From Salinivibrio proteolyticus (lineage in GTDB: Bacteria > Pseudomonadota > Gammaproteobacteria > Enterobacterales > Vibrionaceae): DNA of 44,994 bases. Under the pieces are notes generated by a model, which was not told the DNA's origin, ran no database searches, and worked only from the letters and a program-made list of their open reading frames with translations. Positions within the stretch are counted from its first letter, which is position 1. Each line of letters starts with the position of its first letter. The translations under genes were made by a program, and so were the position numbers. The stretch spans positions 1 through 44,994 of the forward strand of contig NZ_MUFP01000013.1 in the NCBI RefSeq assembly GCF_001996165.1, written 5' to 3'. This document shows positions 8,259-17,479 of this stretch, in pieces.

Positions 8259-10280
8259 ATGAAACTTAACCCCGCGCAGTCTGATGCGGTGCGCCATATT
8301 TCCGGTCCTTGCTTGGTTTTAGCGGGTGCTGGTTCAGGAAAAACACGTGTTATTACCCACAAGATCGCCTATTTGGTGCAACAATGTGGATATAAAGCGC
8401 GTCATATCGCGGCGGTAACCTTTACCAACAAAGCAGCGCGAGAAATGAAAGAACGTGTCGCGCAAACGCTCGGTAAACAAGAGTCGCGCGGCCTGATGGT
8501 GTCAACTTTCCACACCCTGGGTCTGAATATAATTCGACGAGAATACAAAACCTTGGGGCTCAAGGCGGGCTTTTCTCTCTTTGATGACCAAGACCAATTA
8601 GCTTTGCTCAAAGCCTTGACCGAAGATGAGCTGGATAATGACAAAGATTTGCTGCGTCAATTAGTGCATACCATCTCGAACTGGAAAAATGCCATGCTGG
8701 GACCTGATGAGGCGCAGGCACAGGCACAAGGTGAGCGCGATCAGCTATTCGCTGCTTGCTATGCGCGTTATCAAAAACAAATGCGGGCGTATAATGCGTT
8801 GGATTTTGATGACTTGATTTTGATGCCGGTGGCGTTACTTAGTCAGAATCAAGCGGTTCGGGAGCGCTGGCAAGCACGCATTCGTTACCTGCTCGTGGAT
8901 GAGTATCAAGATACCAATACCAGCCAGTATCAGTTGGTAAAACTGCTAGTGGGCGAGCGTGCGCGCTTTACGGTGGTTGGGGATGACGATCAGTCGATTT
9001 ACTCATGGCGAGGCGCCCAGCCGAAAAATCTCGTTTACCTGCAGCAAGACTTTCCTCGCTTGCATGTGGTGAAATTGGAGCAAAACTACCGCTCAACCAG
9101 TCGCATCCTCCGCGCGGCCAACATCTTGATTGCCAATAATCCGCATGTTTTTGAGAAAACGCTTTTCTCAGCATTACCCGATGGGGACATGCTAAAGGTA
9201 TTGACGGCGAAAAATGAAGAGCATGAAGCCGAGCGTGTGGTGGGTGAGCTGATTGGCCATCGCTTTCTTGGGCGCACCCAGTATAAAGATTACGCCATCC
9301 TTTATCGCGGAAACCACCAATCGCGTTTAATCGAAAAAGCGCTGATGCAAAACCGCATCCCTTACAAAATATCGGGCGGCACCTCCTTTTTTGCTCGCGC
9401 AGAGATTAAAGACATCATGGCTTATTTGCGCTTGCTGACCAACCAAGACGATGACAACGCCTTTTTACGTATTGTGAATACCCCGCGACGCGAAATCGGC
9501 CCTGTCACGCTGGAAAAACTGGGTAGCTACGCAAACCAGCGAGGCAAAAGCTTGTTTGCGGCGAGCTTCGAGTTGGGGCTGACACAGCATTTGTCGGGCC
9601 GAGGGTTGGCCTCGTTGCAGGCGTTCACACGTTGGGTTGTTGAGTTGTCAGATCAGGCTGAACGTGGTGATACAGTCGCCGCAGTACGGGCGTTATTGCG
9701 CGATACCCATTACGAAGACTGGCTATATGAGACCTCATCCAGCCCCAAAATGGCGGAAATGCGGATGAAAAATGTCTCGGATCTCTACAGCTGGATAGTG
9801 GCTGACTTAGAGGGCGATAACCCGGATAATGTCGAGCGCAGTTTACGAGAAGTGGTTCAGCGCCTTACGCTGCGCGACATGATGGAGCGAGGCGAAGACG
9901 ATGATGATGCCGATCAAGTACAGCTGATGACCTTACATGCGTCTAAGGGGCTCGAGTTTCCCTATGTATATATGATTGGTATGGAAGAAGGCTTGTTGCC
10001 TCACCAGTCGAGCATCGACGAAGACAATATCGATGAAGAGCGGCGTTTGGCGTACGTGGGGATCACGCGGGCACAAAAAGCGCTGACTTTTGTAGTCTGT
10101 AAAGAGCGTCGCCAATTTGGCGAATTGATAAAACCGCAGCACAGCCGTTTTCTTGACGAATTGCCGTTTGAGGATGTGGAATGGGAGACGAACAAGAAGC
10201 CCGTTTCACAACAAGAGCGCATGGAGAAGGGACAAGCCGCGATCGCGAACCTAAAAGCGATGTTAAACCAAAATAAATAA
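8259..10280 (+). CDS. rep: ATP-dependent DNA helicase Rep
   Basis: 673 residues, the same length as E. coli Rep. It is a superfamily 1A 3'-5' helicase that helps forks through protein roadblocks. Walker A is GAGSGKT at residues 23-29. Further motifs are TFTNKAA (Ia), [10 protein letters not shown] (II), [15 protein letters not shown] (III), LEQNYRST (IV), [15 protein letters not shown] (V) and YVGITRAQ (VI). It differs from UvrD, also in this window (32989-35169), in the Rep-type start (MKLNPAQ) and length. It runs away from vexR and converges on the cytochrome c5 gene, with a shared terminator. Confidence 0.96.
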   Translation: MKLNPAQSDAVRHISGPCLVLAGAGSGKTRVITHKIAYLVQQCGYKARHIAAVTFTNKAAREMKERVAQTLGKQESRGLMVSTFHTLGLNIIRREYKTLGLKAGFSLFDDQDQLALLKALTEDELDNDKDLLRQLVHTISNWKNAMLGPDEAQAQAQGERDQLFAACYARYQKQMRAYNALDFDDLILMPVALLSQNQAVRERWQARIRYLLVDEYQDTNTSQYQLVKLLVGERARFTVVGDDDQSIYSWRGAQPKNLVYLQQDFPRLHVVKLEQNYRSTSRILRAANILIANNPHVFEKTLFSALPDGDMLKVLTAKNEEHEAERVVGELIGHRFLGRTQYKDYAILYRGNHQSRLIEKALMQNRIPYKISGGTSFFARAEIKDIMAYLRLLTNQDDDNAFLRIVNTPRREIGPVTLEKLGSYANQRGKSLFAASFELGLTQHLSGRGLASLQAFTRWVVELSDQAERGDTVAAVRALLRDTHYEDWLYETSSSPKMAEMRMKNVSDLYSWIVADLEGDNPDNVERSLREVVQRLTLRDMMERGEDDDDADQVQLMTLHASKGLEFPYVYMIGMEEGLLPHQSSIDEDNIDEERRLAYVGITRAQKALTFVVCKERRQFGELIKPQHSRFLDELPFEDVEWETNKKPVSQQERMEKGQAAIANLKAMLNQNK

Positions 10281-10305
10281 GCGCCGTTGATACGGCGCCT
10301 TTTAT
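10281..10305. terminator. Bidirectional terminator between rep and the cytochrome c5 gene
   Basis: GCGCCGT-TGAT-ACGGCGC is a 7-bp stem followed by CTTTTATT. It directly follows the rep stop codon, and in the other direction an A/T-rich tail follows, so it may also end the cytochrome gene. Confidence 0.85.
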
Positions 10306-10335
10306 TACTCAGTCGAACGCAATAACCATTCCGTC

Positions 10336-10770
10336 TTAGAGCGCGTCTAGCATGTGCTCAATCGCGGCAACGATCTCGTCGTCAGAGCAGTCCATACAGG
10401 TGCCTTTAGCAGGCATCGCATTAAAGCCATTGATAGCGTGTTTGGTGAGGGTTTCCATGCCTTTGTCGACACGAGGCCCCCAAGCGGCGGCGTCACCGGT
10501 TTTTGGTGCGCCTGCTGCGCCTGTGCTGTGACACGCAGTGCAGTAGGTATTATAAACCTGATCGCCGGTACGCGGACCCGTCGGTTCAGCGGCAGCCGTT
10601 TCGACCGGGGCTTGGCCGTCAAGGTATACATCACCCACTGGGGCAATGCGCTCGGCAATGGCGGATTTTTCACTCTCTGAGACTTCAAGCGCCTGTGCGG
10701 CTGAAGCAAACATGAAGGCAGCCACAGAGGCAACCATGATATGACGTAGACTCTTTCCCTTTGCGCTCAC
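10336..10770 (-). CDS. Cytochrome c5 family protein
   Basis: A 144-residue exported c-type cytochrome. A Sec signal (IMVASVAAFMFASAAQA) is cleaved near residue 27. A Thr/Ala/Pro-rich linker precedes one haem-binding motif C77-TA-C80-H81. The axial Met is probably M119 (NAMPAKG), and C125/C128 match the disulfide of the cytochrome c5 class (the C-x-x-C of GTCMDC). It carries electrons in the periplasm, with a partner that is not determinable. The start is GTG 10770, with GGGAG 7 bp upstream. It lies alone next to rep, an arrangement also seen in Vibrio. Confidence 0.85.
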   Translation of the reverse strand: MSAKGKSLRHIMVASVAAFMFASAAQALEVSESEKSAIAERIAPVGDVYLDGQAPVETAAAEPTGPRTGDQVYNTYCTACHSTGAAGAPKTGDAAAWGPRVDKGMETLTKHAINGFNAMPAKGTCMDCSDDEIVAAIEHMLDAL

Positions 10771-11092
10771 AATGACACTCCCACATTACTGGTGGCTTAC
10801 GCCTTTTTCGTCTTATTTTGTCGCCAACCTCAAAGGGTGAATCAATGAAGACGTGATTCGGCCGCGACATTCATATTTCTCTACGGGCTCACCCAAACAG
10901 GGTAGGTTAACCCCGTGTAAAGATTAGGTGATTATAGCGCTTTAGATTGTTACGTTAAACCGTTATAGTAGAGACCTAACTGACGATTTCTACGCAATTT
11001 GTCCAAAAAGAGACCAGTCAGTAAAAAAATTAAAAAAAGTGCTAGACGGCTGGTAACGATATCCGTAATATTCGTCACCGCCAACGGGGCAA
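10771..11092. other. Intergenic region between cytochrome c5 and the tRNA cluster
   Basis: 322 bp of mostly AT-rich DNA without a credible reading frame. It must hold the leftward cytochrome c5 promoter, which I could not place, and the rightward tRNA promoter at its right end. Confidence 0.6.
11043..11071 (+). promoter_or_regulatory. Candidate tRNA-cluster promoter
   Basis: TAGACG (11043-11048), a 17-bp spacer and TAATAT (11066-11071), followed by a GC-rich discriminator (CGTCACCGCC) of the kind found at stringently controlled stable-RNA promoters. It ends about 20 bp before tRNA-Arg. Confidence 0.5.
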
Positions 11093-11169
<77 letters not shown>

Positions 11170-11202
11170 TTCCGGGATAGAAATAGATGGCAAAAAATCA
11201 GT

Positions 11203-11279
11203 GGTGGCTGTAGCTCAGTTGGTAGAGCCCTGGATTGTGATTCCAGTTGTCGCGGGTTCAAGTCCCGTCAGCCACCCCA
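11203..11279 (+). tRNA. tRNA-His (anticodon GUG)
   Basis: Nearly identical to E. coli tRNA-His, including an encoded extra 5' G (position -1), which is the main identity element for histidyl-tRNA synthetase. The anticodon loop TTGTGAT has GTG at 11237-11239, the T arm is GGTTCAAGTCC, and the gene ends CCCA. Confidence 0.97.
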
Positions 11280-11304
11280 TTATTCTCGCTGAAAGCGAAA
11301 ATGT

Positions 11305-11381
<77 letters not shown>

Positions 11382-11388
11382 CTATTAC

Positions 11389-11416
11389 AAACCCTAGCCT
11401 AACGGCTGGGGTTTTT
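11389..11416 (+). terminator. Terminator of the tRNA cluster
   Basis: AACCCTAGCC-TAAC-GGCTGGGGTT is a 10-bp stem with one wobble, followed by TTTT. It has almost the same stem sequence as the terminator after tRNA-Asp at 335-363. Confidence 0.9.
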
Positions 11417-12020
11417 TCGTTTCTAGTCCTGCTTATCATGATAGGTGCGTCTGTATAGACCCCTGTCTGATTTACCTACTTTTCCTGCCTATTTATTATG
11501 TCGCGATGATGCGGCTTCATGAAGAAAAAGTCAGAAATTAGAGCTTAATCAAGAATCCCACACAGAAAAAAGCATGAATCTGCCCTATATCAGCGGCCAC
11601 GCGATACTGCTGCTATACCTTAGATTAAGCAGGGTAAAACACTGCTTATTTTGTTATTGATAAAATAGATAACAATTTACGCCGTGATTATCAGCGTAAA
11701 GCACTGACAATGTATTATGAGTGTTAATAGGTTGGGCTTTATCTTATGCGTAATTTGTTTTACAACTGTGACACAGTGACGAGTCTGTATTTCACTGATA
11801 TGAAATGTGTTTTGTATCTTTTGACGTGAATTTACAGAGAGTGGCTGTGAATGATTATTCGACCCTTAAGCAGGATTATGGCATATCCTGCTGTGTTGTT
11901 GATTTTTTGTGAAATGTTTGCCAGATTGGAATCCCCCTATTTTTTACTGGGTATCGGTTAAACAGGGCTCAGTCTGGACAAGGAGTACATCGTCACATTC
12001 GACGATGCCAAGGATGATAA
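11417..12020 (+). other. Long leader region before the peptide ABC operon
   Basis: About 600 bp with no convincing reading frame and low GC. Visible structures are a 10-bp palindrome TATCATGATA just after the tRNA terminator, a quasi-palindrome ACTGTG-A-CACAGT (11765-11777), and a hairpin AGCAGGAT-N8-ATCCTGCT (11869-11892) followed 12 bp later by TTTTTT. The ABC operon promoter must lie here, but I could not choose one. An uncharacterised regulatory RNA is possible. Confidence 0.5.
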
Positions 12021-13739
12021 ATGGCACTGCTAGAAGTAAATAACCTACGAATAGAGTATCCGTCTCGTCATGGCGTTCATGCGGCAGTGAAATCACTGTC
12101 ATTTACCATTGAACGCGGCGAGATCGTTGGTGTGGTCGGTGAGTCCGGTGCGGGTAAGTCGACGGTTGGTAACGCGGTGATTGACTTACTGAGCCCTCCG
12201 GGACGGATAGCCAACGGCGATGTATACCTCGACGGCAAAAAGATTTCTGGTCTGACACCCAATGAGATGCGCAAGGTTCGCGGGGATAAGATTGGCTTTA
12301 TCTTCCAAGACCCCATGACATCGTTAAATCCACTGTTCACGGTGGAGCAACAGCTGACTGAAACCATTCATACCAATTTAAATGTGACTCAGCAGCAAGC
12401 CTATCAGCGGGCGTTGACCTTGATGGAGCAAGTGGGGATTCCAGAACCAGAAATCCGCATTAAACAGTACCCCCACCAATTCTCTGGCGGAATGCGTCAG
12501 CGTGTGGTGATTGCTATCGCCTTAGCCGGTGAGCCCGACTTAATCATTGCCGATGAGCCCACGACTGCATTGGACGTCTCAATACAGGACCAAATCCTGA
12601 CCCTCATCCGTGACTTGTGTCAGCAGAAAAACGTTGGCTGCATGTTGGTAACCCATGATATGGGTGTGGTCGCGAATGTCACTGATCGCGTTGCGGTGAT
12701 GTATCGCGGTGATTTGGTGGAAATTGGCACCACCCAACAAGTACTCGGTGAGCCACAACATCCTTACACGCAAAGTCTGATTTCAGCGGTACCACGCTCA
12801 GATATCAAGCTGGATCGCTTTCCGCTGGTTAACTATATCGAAGAAGCTGGCGAAACCGTCGAGCTGGATATTAAAAACCATTGGCTGGGGCAAAGCCAAG
12901 ATCAACGCGCTTATACCGGGCCGTTATTGCAAGTCAAAGACGTATCGCTGCGTTTTGTTACCAAAGATTCGTTATTTGCCAGCCGCCGCGAATATGTTCA
13001 AGCGTCTGATCATGTCAGCTTCGATATCGTCGAAGGTGAAACATTTGGACTGGTAGGCGAGTCAGGGTCGGGTAAGTCGACCATTGCCCGTGCGATTACG
13101 GGACTGTATCCGCCCAATACCGGACAAATCATTTTTGAAGGCATTGATCTCACCGCGATTAAAAGCGAACGGGCGCGACGGCCGATTCGTCGTCAAATGC
13201 AGATGGTGTTTCAGAACCCGTATTCGTCGATGAATCCGCGGATGAAAATCTATGACATTATCGCAGAGCCTATTCGCTTCCACCGCTTGGCAGACAATGA
13301 GTCTCAGATCCGTCAGATCGTGGGGGATTTGTTGGATCATGTTGGATTAGGACGTGGCGCGGGGATCAAATACCCTCACGAGTTCTCTGGTGGCCAACGT
13401 CAGCGGATTTCAATTGCCCGAGCACTGGCAACGCGCCCGCGCTTATTGATTTGTGATGAACCTACGTCGGCGCTGGATGTGTCGGTGCAGGCCCAAATTT
13501 TAAACCTGCTTAAAGACCTACAAGACGAGCTCAATCTCACCATGCTGTTTATCAGTCACGATTTGCCAGTTATTCGACAAATGTGTGATCGCATTGGTGT
13601 GATGCGCAAAGGTCAGCTGTTGGAAGTGGCACCGACCGAGCAATTATTTACCGATCCTCAGCATGAATACAGCCGCAAGCTGATTTCATTGATGCCGGAA
13701 TTTAAGGGAATGAGCACGGAAGGTTTGCAAACGGCATAG
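12021..13739 (+). CDS. Peptide-type ABC transporter, fused dual ATP-binding protein
   Basis: 572 residues with two complete ABC ATPase domains in one chain. In the first, Walker A is GESGAGKST (residues 40-48), the signature SGGMRQR and Walker B LIIADEPTTALDVS. In the second, Walker A is GESGSGKST (about 346-354), the signature SGGQRQR and Walker B LLICDEPTSALDVS. Each also has the Cys/His-rich C-terminal extension type of Opp/Dpp ATPases (QHPYTQ, QHEYSR). The two correspond to DppD and DppF, as in YejF or GsiA fusions. It energises uptake through the two permeases at 15441-17360. It lies first in the operon, ahead of the binding-protein gene. Confidence 0.9.
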   Translation: MALLEVNNLRIEYPSRHGVHAAVKSLSFTIERGEIVGVVGESGAGKSTVGNAVIDLLSPPGRIANGDVYLDGKKISGLTPNEMRKVRGDKIGFIFQDPMTSLNPLFTVEQQLTETIHTNLNVTQQQAYQRALTLMEQVGIPEPEIRIKQYPHQFSGGMRQRVVIAIALAGEPDLIIADEPTTALDVSIQDQILTLIRDLCQQKNVGCMLVTHDMGVVANVTDRVAVMYRGDLVEIGTTQQVLGEPQHPYTQSLISAVPRSDIKLDRFPLVNYIEEAGETVELDIKNHWLGQSQDQRAYTGPLLQVKDVSLRFVTKDSLFASRREYVQASDHVSFDIVEGETFGLVGESGSGKSTIARAITGLYPPNTGQIIFEGIDLTAIKSERARRPIRRQMQMVFQNPYSSMNPRMKIYDIIAEPIRFHRLADNESQIRQIVGDLLDHVGLGRGAGIKYPHEFSGGQRQRISIARALATRPRLLICDEPTSALDVSVQAQILNLLKDLQDELNLTMLFISHDLPVIRQMCDRIGVMRKGQLLEVAPTEQLFTDPQHEYSRKLISLMPEFKGMSTEGLQTA

Positions 13740-13830
13740 TTAGCCTGTGCCGTCGCGGCCAGATGGCCGAAATTGATTACCGATGCAACACAGCAGGGGA
13801 CACTCCCCTACGCATAAAGGAGCTATGCAA

Positions 13831-15384
13831 ATGAAAACAATGAAGAGCAAGATTGCCGTGGCGCTGATGGCCGCAGGCCTAAGCTTTAGCGCAGCCGCGG
13901 CGGATATCACCATTGCTTACGATGCGGATCCTGTCTCACTTGACCCGCATGAGCAACTGTCTGGCGGCACGTTACAGCTTTCTCATATGGTCTTTGATCC
14001 GCTAGTCCGTTTCACCCAAGAGATGGACTTTGAGCCACGCCTCGCCGCCTCTTGGGAGCGCATGGATAACAAAACGGTGCGCTTTAATCTGCGTGAAGGT
14101 GTGACGTTCCACTCTGGTAACCCATTTACTGCTGATGATGTCGTATGGACGTTCAAGCGCCTCAAATCCTCGCCAGACTTCAAAGGGATCTTCACCCCGA
14201 TTGTTGATATCAAAAAAGTCGATGCGCATACGGTAGACGTGATCACGGATGGCACCTACCCATTGGTAGAAAACGTGATGACCTATGTCTTCCCGATGGA
14301 CAGCAAATACTACAGTGGTAAAACCGAAGACGGGCGTGACAAAGCAGAGCTGAAGAAAAATGGCTCAACCTATGCGTCAACACACCTGTCAGGGACCGGT
14401 CCTTACGTGGTTGCCGAGCGTGAGCAAGGCGTTGTCGTGGAATTTAAGCGCAACGAAAACTACTGGGACAAAGAAAGCGAAGGCAATGTCGACAACATCA
14501 CCCTACGCCCAATCAAAGAAGACGCCACCCGCGTCGCTGCCCTGTTGTCGGGCGATGTGGATATGATTGCGCCGGTGTCACCGAATGATTACCGCCGTAT
14601 CGAACGCTCTGATAACTTGCAGTTGGTGACCATGCCAGGGACGCGCGTGATCACTTTCCAAATGAACCAAAGTGTTGTTGATGAGTTTAAAGACCCGCGT
14701 GTTCGTCAAGCGGTTGCTTATGCAGTCAATAACGAAGGTATCGCGCAAAAAATCATGAAAGGTGCCGCCACACCAGCTAGCCAGCAAAGCCCAGTCGGGT
14801 ATGCAGGTTACAATGCCGATCTAGAGCCGCGTTATGACTTGGCCAAAGCGAAAAAATTGATGGAAGAGGCAGGTTACCCAGATGGCTTCTCGGTCACCAT
14901 GATTGCGCCGAATAACCGTTACGTGAACGATGAAAAAATCGCTCAAGCGGTTGCGGCAATGATGGCGAAGATTGGGATTAAGGTCGATCTGCAAACCATG
15001 CCAAAAGCGCAATACTGGCCAGAGTTTGATAAGTGCGAAGCAGGCATGCAAATGATCGGCTGGCACCCAGATACCGAAGACTCCGCCAACTTTACCGAGT
15101 TCTTGACCATGACCCGCAATGCGGACACAGGTAAAGGCCAGTACAACTGTGGTCACTACTCAAACAGTGAAGTCGACAAACTGGTCACAGCGGCGAACTC
15201 TGAGACCGATCTCGAGAAGCGCAGTGCCATGCTGCAAAAAGTCGAGAAGATCCTGTATGACGACGCTGCTTTCCTTCCTCTGCACTGGCAGGATCCATCA
15301 TGGGCCGCCAAAAATAACGTCAACATCAAACCGATTGTTAACGGTATGAACTTCCCTTATTTCGGCGATTTGGTCGTCGAGTAA
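13831..15384 (+). CDS. Periplasmic solute-binding protein, family 5 (oligopeptide/dipeptide type)
   Basis: 517 residues. A Sec signal peptide (KIAVALMAAGLSFSAAAA) is cleaved before ADITIAYDADP. The family-5 hallmark regions are present: LDPHEQLSGGTLQLSHMVFDPL near the N-terminus, RFNLREGVTFHSGNPFTADDVVWTFKR, and DPRVRQAVAYAVN. It captures peptides or a similar ligand for the permeases, and the ligand cannot be read from sequence. Upstream ATGs at 13783 and 13825 exist, but ATG 13831 has AAAGGAG 8 bp upstream and gives a proper signal peptide. It is followed by a stem-loop and then the permeases. Confidence 0.92.
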   Translation: MKTMKSKIAVALMAAGLSFSAAAADITIAYDADPVSLDPHEQLSGGTLQLSHMVFDPLVRFTQEMDFEPRLAASWERMDNKTVRFNLREGVTFHSGNPFTADDVVWTFKRLKSSPDFKGIFTPIVDIKKVDAHTVDVITDGTYPLVENVMTYVFPMDSKYYSGKTEDGRDKAELKKNGSTYASTHLSGTGPYVVAEREQGVVVEFKRNENYWDKESEGNVDNITLRPIKEDATRVAALLSGDVDMIAPVSPNDYRRIERSDNLQLVTMPGTRVITFQMNQSVVDEFKDPRVRQAVAYAVNNEGIAQKIMKGAATPASQQSPVGYAGYNADLEPRYDLAKAKKLMEEAGYPDGFSVTMIAPNNRYVNDEKIAQAVAAMMAKIGIKVDLQTMPKAQYWPEFDKCEAGMQMIGWHPDTEDSANFTEFLTMTRNADTGKGQYNCGHYSNSEVDKLVTAANSETDLEKRSAMLQKVEKILYDDAAFLPLHWQDPSWAAKNNVNIKPIVNGMNFPYFGDLVVE

Positions 15385-15392
15385 GGGTGTAA

Positions 15393-15414
15393 AAGGGGGC
15401 CTGATAAGGCCCCT
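15393..15414 (+). terminator. Stem-loop between binding protein and permease genes
   Basis: GGGGCC-TGATAA-GGCCCC is a strong GC stem with only TT following, so it is a weak terminator or an mRNA-stabilising hairpin. Such elements commonly raise the level of binding protein over permease in ABC operons; that role here is inference. Confidence 0.6.
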
Positions 15415-15440
15415 TCATCTCCAATCGCTTAGAGGCAAAC

Positions 15441-16418
15441 ATGGTAACGTTTTTAGTCAAACGTCTGGTTCAGGCACTGGTAGTGATGTTTGTGATCAGT
15501 CTGGTGGCGTTTGCTATCCAGGACAACCTCGGCGACCCCTTGCGGGAGCTGGTGGGGCAATCAGTATCAGAAGCGGAGCGTAACGCGCTGCGCGATGAGA
15601 TGGGACTTAACGATCCCTTTATTACCAAGTACACCCGTTTTATCGGTAAAGCGGTACAGGGCGACTTGGGAAATTCGTACTTCTTTAAACGTCCCGTGGT
15701 GGACGTGATTTTAGATAAGCTGGTAGCGACACTGGAGCTCGTCGCTGGGGCGGCGTTAATTATCGTTGTCGTGTCGATCCCACTTGGGGTGTATTCTGCC
15801 ATTCATCCCAATAGCATTCTCACCAAAGTCATCATGGGCTTCAGTATTGTGGGGATCTCGATACCTGTTTTCTTAACCGCCATCATGTTGATGTATGTGT
15901 TCTCGATTGAGTTAGGTTGGTTGCCGTCGTATGGGCGAGGTGAAACGGCCAATTGGCTTGGTTGGGAGTCCGGCTTTTTCACCTTGGATGGCTTGGCGCA
16001 CTTGGTGCTGCCCGCGGTCTCGCTGGCATCGATCATGTTACCGCTGTTTATTCGCTTAGTGCGCTCTGAAATGCTGGAAGCGCTTGGCACTGAATACGTG
16101 AAGTTTGCGCGTGCCAAAGGCTTGCCCCAGAAAAAGGTGTACTACCAGCATGCGTTGAAAAATACCATGTTGCCCGTTGTCACCGTCGGTGGGGTACAAA
16201 TTGGTACCATGATTGCCTATACCATTTTGACGGAAACTGTCTTCCAATGGCCTGGCACGGGCTTTCTCTTCCTTGAAGCGATTAACCGTGTGGATACGCC
16301 ACTGATCACCGCTTATGTGATTTTTGTCGGCTTGATATTTGTGGTCACGAATACCTTTGTTGATCTGCTCTATGGCCTTATCAACCCAACGGTCAATCTT
16401 ACAGGTAAGGAGGCATAG
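15441..16418 (+). CDS. Peptide-type ABC transporter permease (DppB/OppB-like)
   Basis: 325 residues with an N-terminal membrane helix (LVKRLVQALVVMFVISLVAFAI) and about six membrane segments. The cytoplasmic EAA loop that docks on the ATPase is visible (EALGTEYVKFARAKGLPQKKV...HALKNTMLPVVT). It pairs with the permease that starts 4 bp after its stop codon to form the channel. GAGG lies upstream of the start. Confidence 0.92.
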   Translation: MVTFLVKRLVQALVVMFVISLVAFAIQDNLGDPLRELVGQSVSEAERNALRDEMGLNDPFITKYTRFIGKAVQGDLGNSYFFKRPVVDVILDKLVATLELVAGAALIIVVVSIPLGVYSAIHPNSILTKVIMGFSIVGISIPVFLTAIMLMYVFSIELGWLPSYGRGETANWLGWESGFFTLDGLAHLVLPAVSLASIMLPLFIRLVRSEMLEALGTEYVKFARAKGLPQKKVYYQHALKNTMLPVVTVGGVQIGTMIAYTILTETVFQWPGTGFLFLEAINRVDTPLITAYVIFVGLIFVVTNTFVDLLYGLINPTVNLTGKEA

Positions 16419-16421
16419 GCA

Positions 16422-17360
16422 ATGACACAAACAACCACTCAGCCAAACCGTTGGCAGCGCTTTTTAGCCTCAGACTTTCTCTATCACTTTAAGCGTGACA
16501 AAGTCGCGATGGCGAGTTTTACCGTCTTTGTCCTGTTCGTCTTATTTGCGCTATTTGCCCCGCTTATTGCGCCGACCAATCCTTACGATCTGACCATGAT
16601 TGATATTATGGACTCAGAATTACCCCCGGCATGGATGGAGTGGAGCGATCCGCGTTTCCTATTAGGGACGGATAACCAAGGGCGCGATATTTTATCGACC
16701 ATGATTTATGGTCTGCGTATCTCCCTGACCATTGGTCTGTGTGCGGTCGGTTTACAGCTCCTATTGGGTACTGTGATTGGGCTCAGTGCGGGCTATTTTG
16801 GTGGACGAATCGACAGCTTTTTCATGCGAATTGCCGATATTCAGTTATCGTTCTCGACCATGATGGTGGCGATCATTGTCTCGGCTATTTTTAAAGCCAG
16901 TTTTGGCAGTGAGTTTTATAGCCAATATGCCATCTTAATGCTGGTGGTGATTATCGGTATTGCAGAGTGGCCACAGTATGCCCGCACCATTCGTGCGTCT
17001 GTGCTTGCTGAAAAGAAGAAAGAGTACGTCGAAGCGGCGCGAGTGATGGGCTTTCGCTCCCCGCGGATCATGTTCCGCCATATTTTGCCCAACTGTCTTT
17101 CGCCCATTTTGGTGATTTCGACGGTACAGGTTGCCAACGCGATTATGTCGGAAGCGGCGCTATCCTTTTTGGGTTTGGGCATGCCGGTCGATCAGCCGTC
17201 CTTGGGCTCACTGATCAGTATCGGATTTAACTATATCTTCTCGGGGTCGTGGTGGATCACCGCCTTTCCTGGCATCGTACTGGTCTTGCTGGTATTAGTC
17301 ATCAACTTGCTGGGCGATTGGCTGAGGGATGTTTTCAACCCCAAAATCTATAAAGGGTGA
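16422..17360 (+). CDS. Peptide-type ABC transporter permease (DppC/OppC-like)
   Basis: 312 residues. An OppC-type N-terminal helix (KVAMASFTVFVLFVLFALFAPLIAP) is followed by the substrate-channel domain with LLGTDNQGRDILS, typical of DppC/OppC, and an EAA loop (YVEAARVMGFRSPRIMFRHILPNCLSP). It follows the first permease by 3 bp, with GGAGG as ribosome site inside that gene's end. It is last in the operon and ends at a strong terminator. Confidence 0.92.
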   Translation: MTQTTTQPNRWQRFLASDFLYHFKRDKVAMASFTVFVLFVLFALFAPLIAPTNPYDLTMIDIMDSELPPAWMEWSDPRFLLGTDNQGRDILSTMIYGLRISLTIGLCAVGLQLLLGTVIGLSAGYFGGRIDSFFMRIADIQLSFSTMMVAIIVSAIFKASFGSEFYSQYAILMLVVIIGIAEWPQYARTIRASVLAEKKKEYVEAARVMGFRSPRIMFRHILPNCLSPILVISTVQVANAIMSEAALSFLGLGMPVDQPSLGSLISIGFNYIFSGSWWITAFPGIVLVLLVLVINLLGDWLRDVFNPKIYKG

Positions 17361-17362
17361 AT

Positions 17363-17389
17363 AAAATGGCTGCGTTTGCAGCCATTTTT
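17363..17389 (+). terminator. Terminator of the peptide ABC operon
   Basis: AAAATGGCTGC-GTTT-GCAGCCATTTTT is an 11-bp perfect stem with a T-run, 2 bp after the last permease stop codon. Confidence 0.92.
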
Positions 17390-17479
17390 GTTGGAAGCTA
17401 ACAGGCTGAGCAGCGCTCGCTTGAGTCGCCGCGTCACTTTGCTTAAGCTGACAACATTCGGTTTTCAGGAGAGCAAATC

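Noticed and set aside
8090-8362. Extended vexR frame overlapping rep
   Set aside because: The extension is antisense to the start of rep and crosses the operator and promoter. The TetR domain begins at Met 8089/8098.
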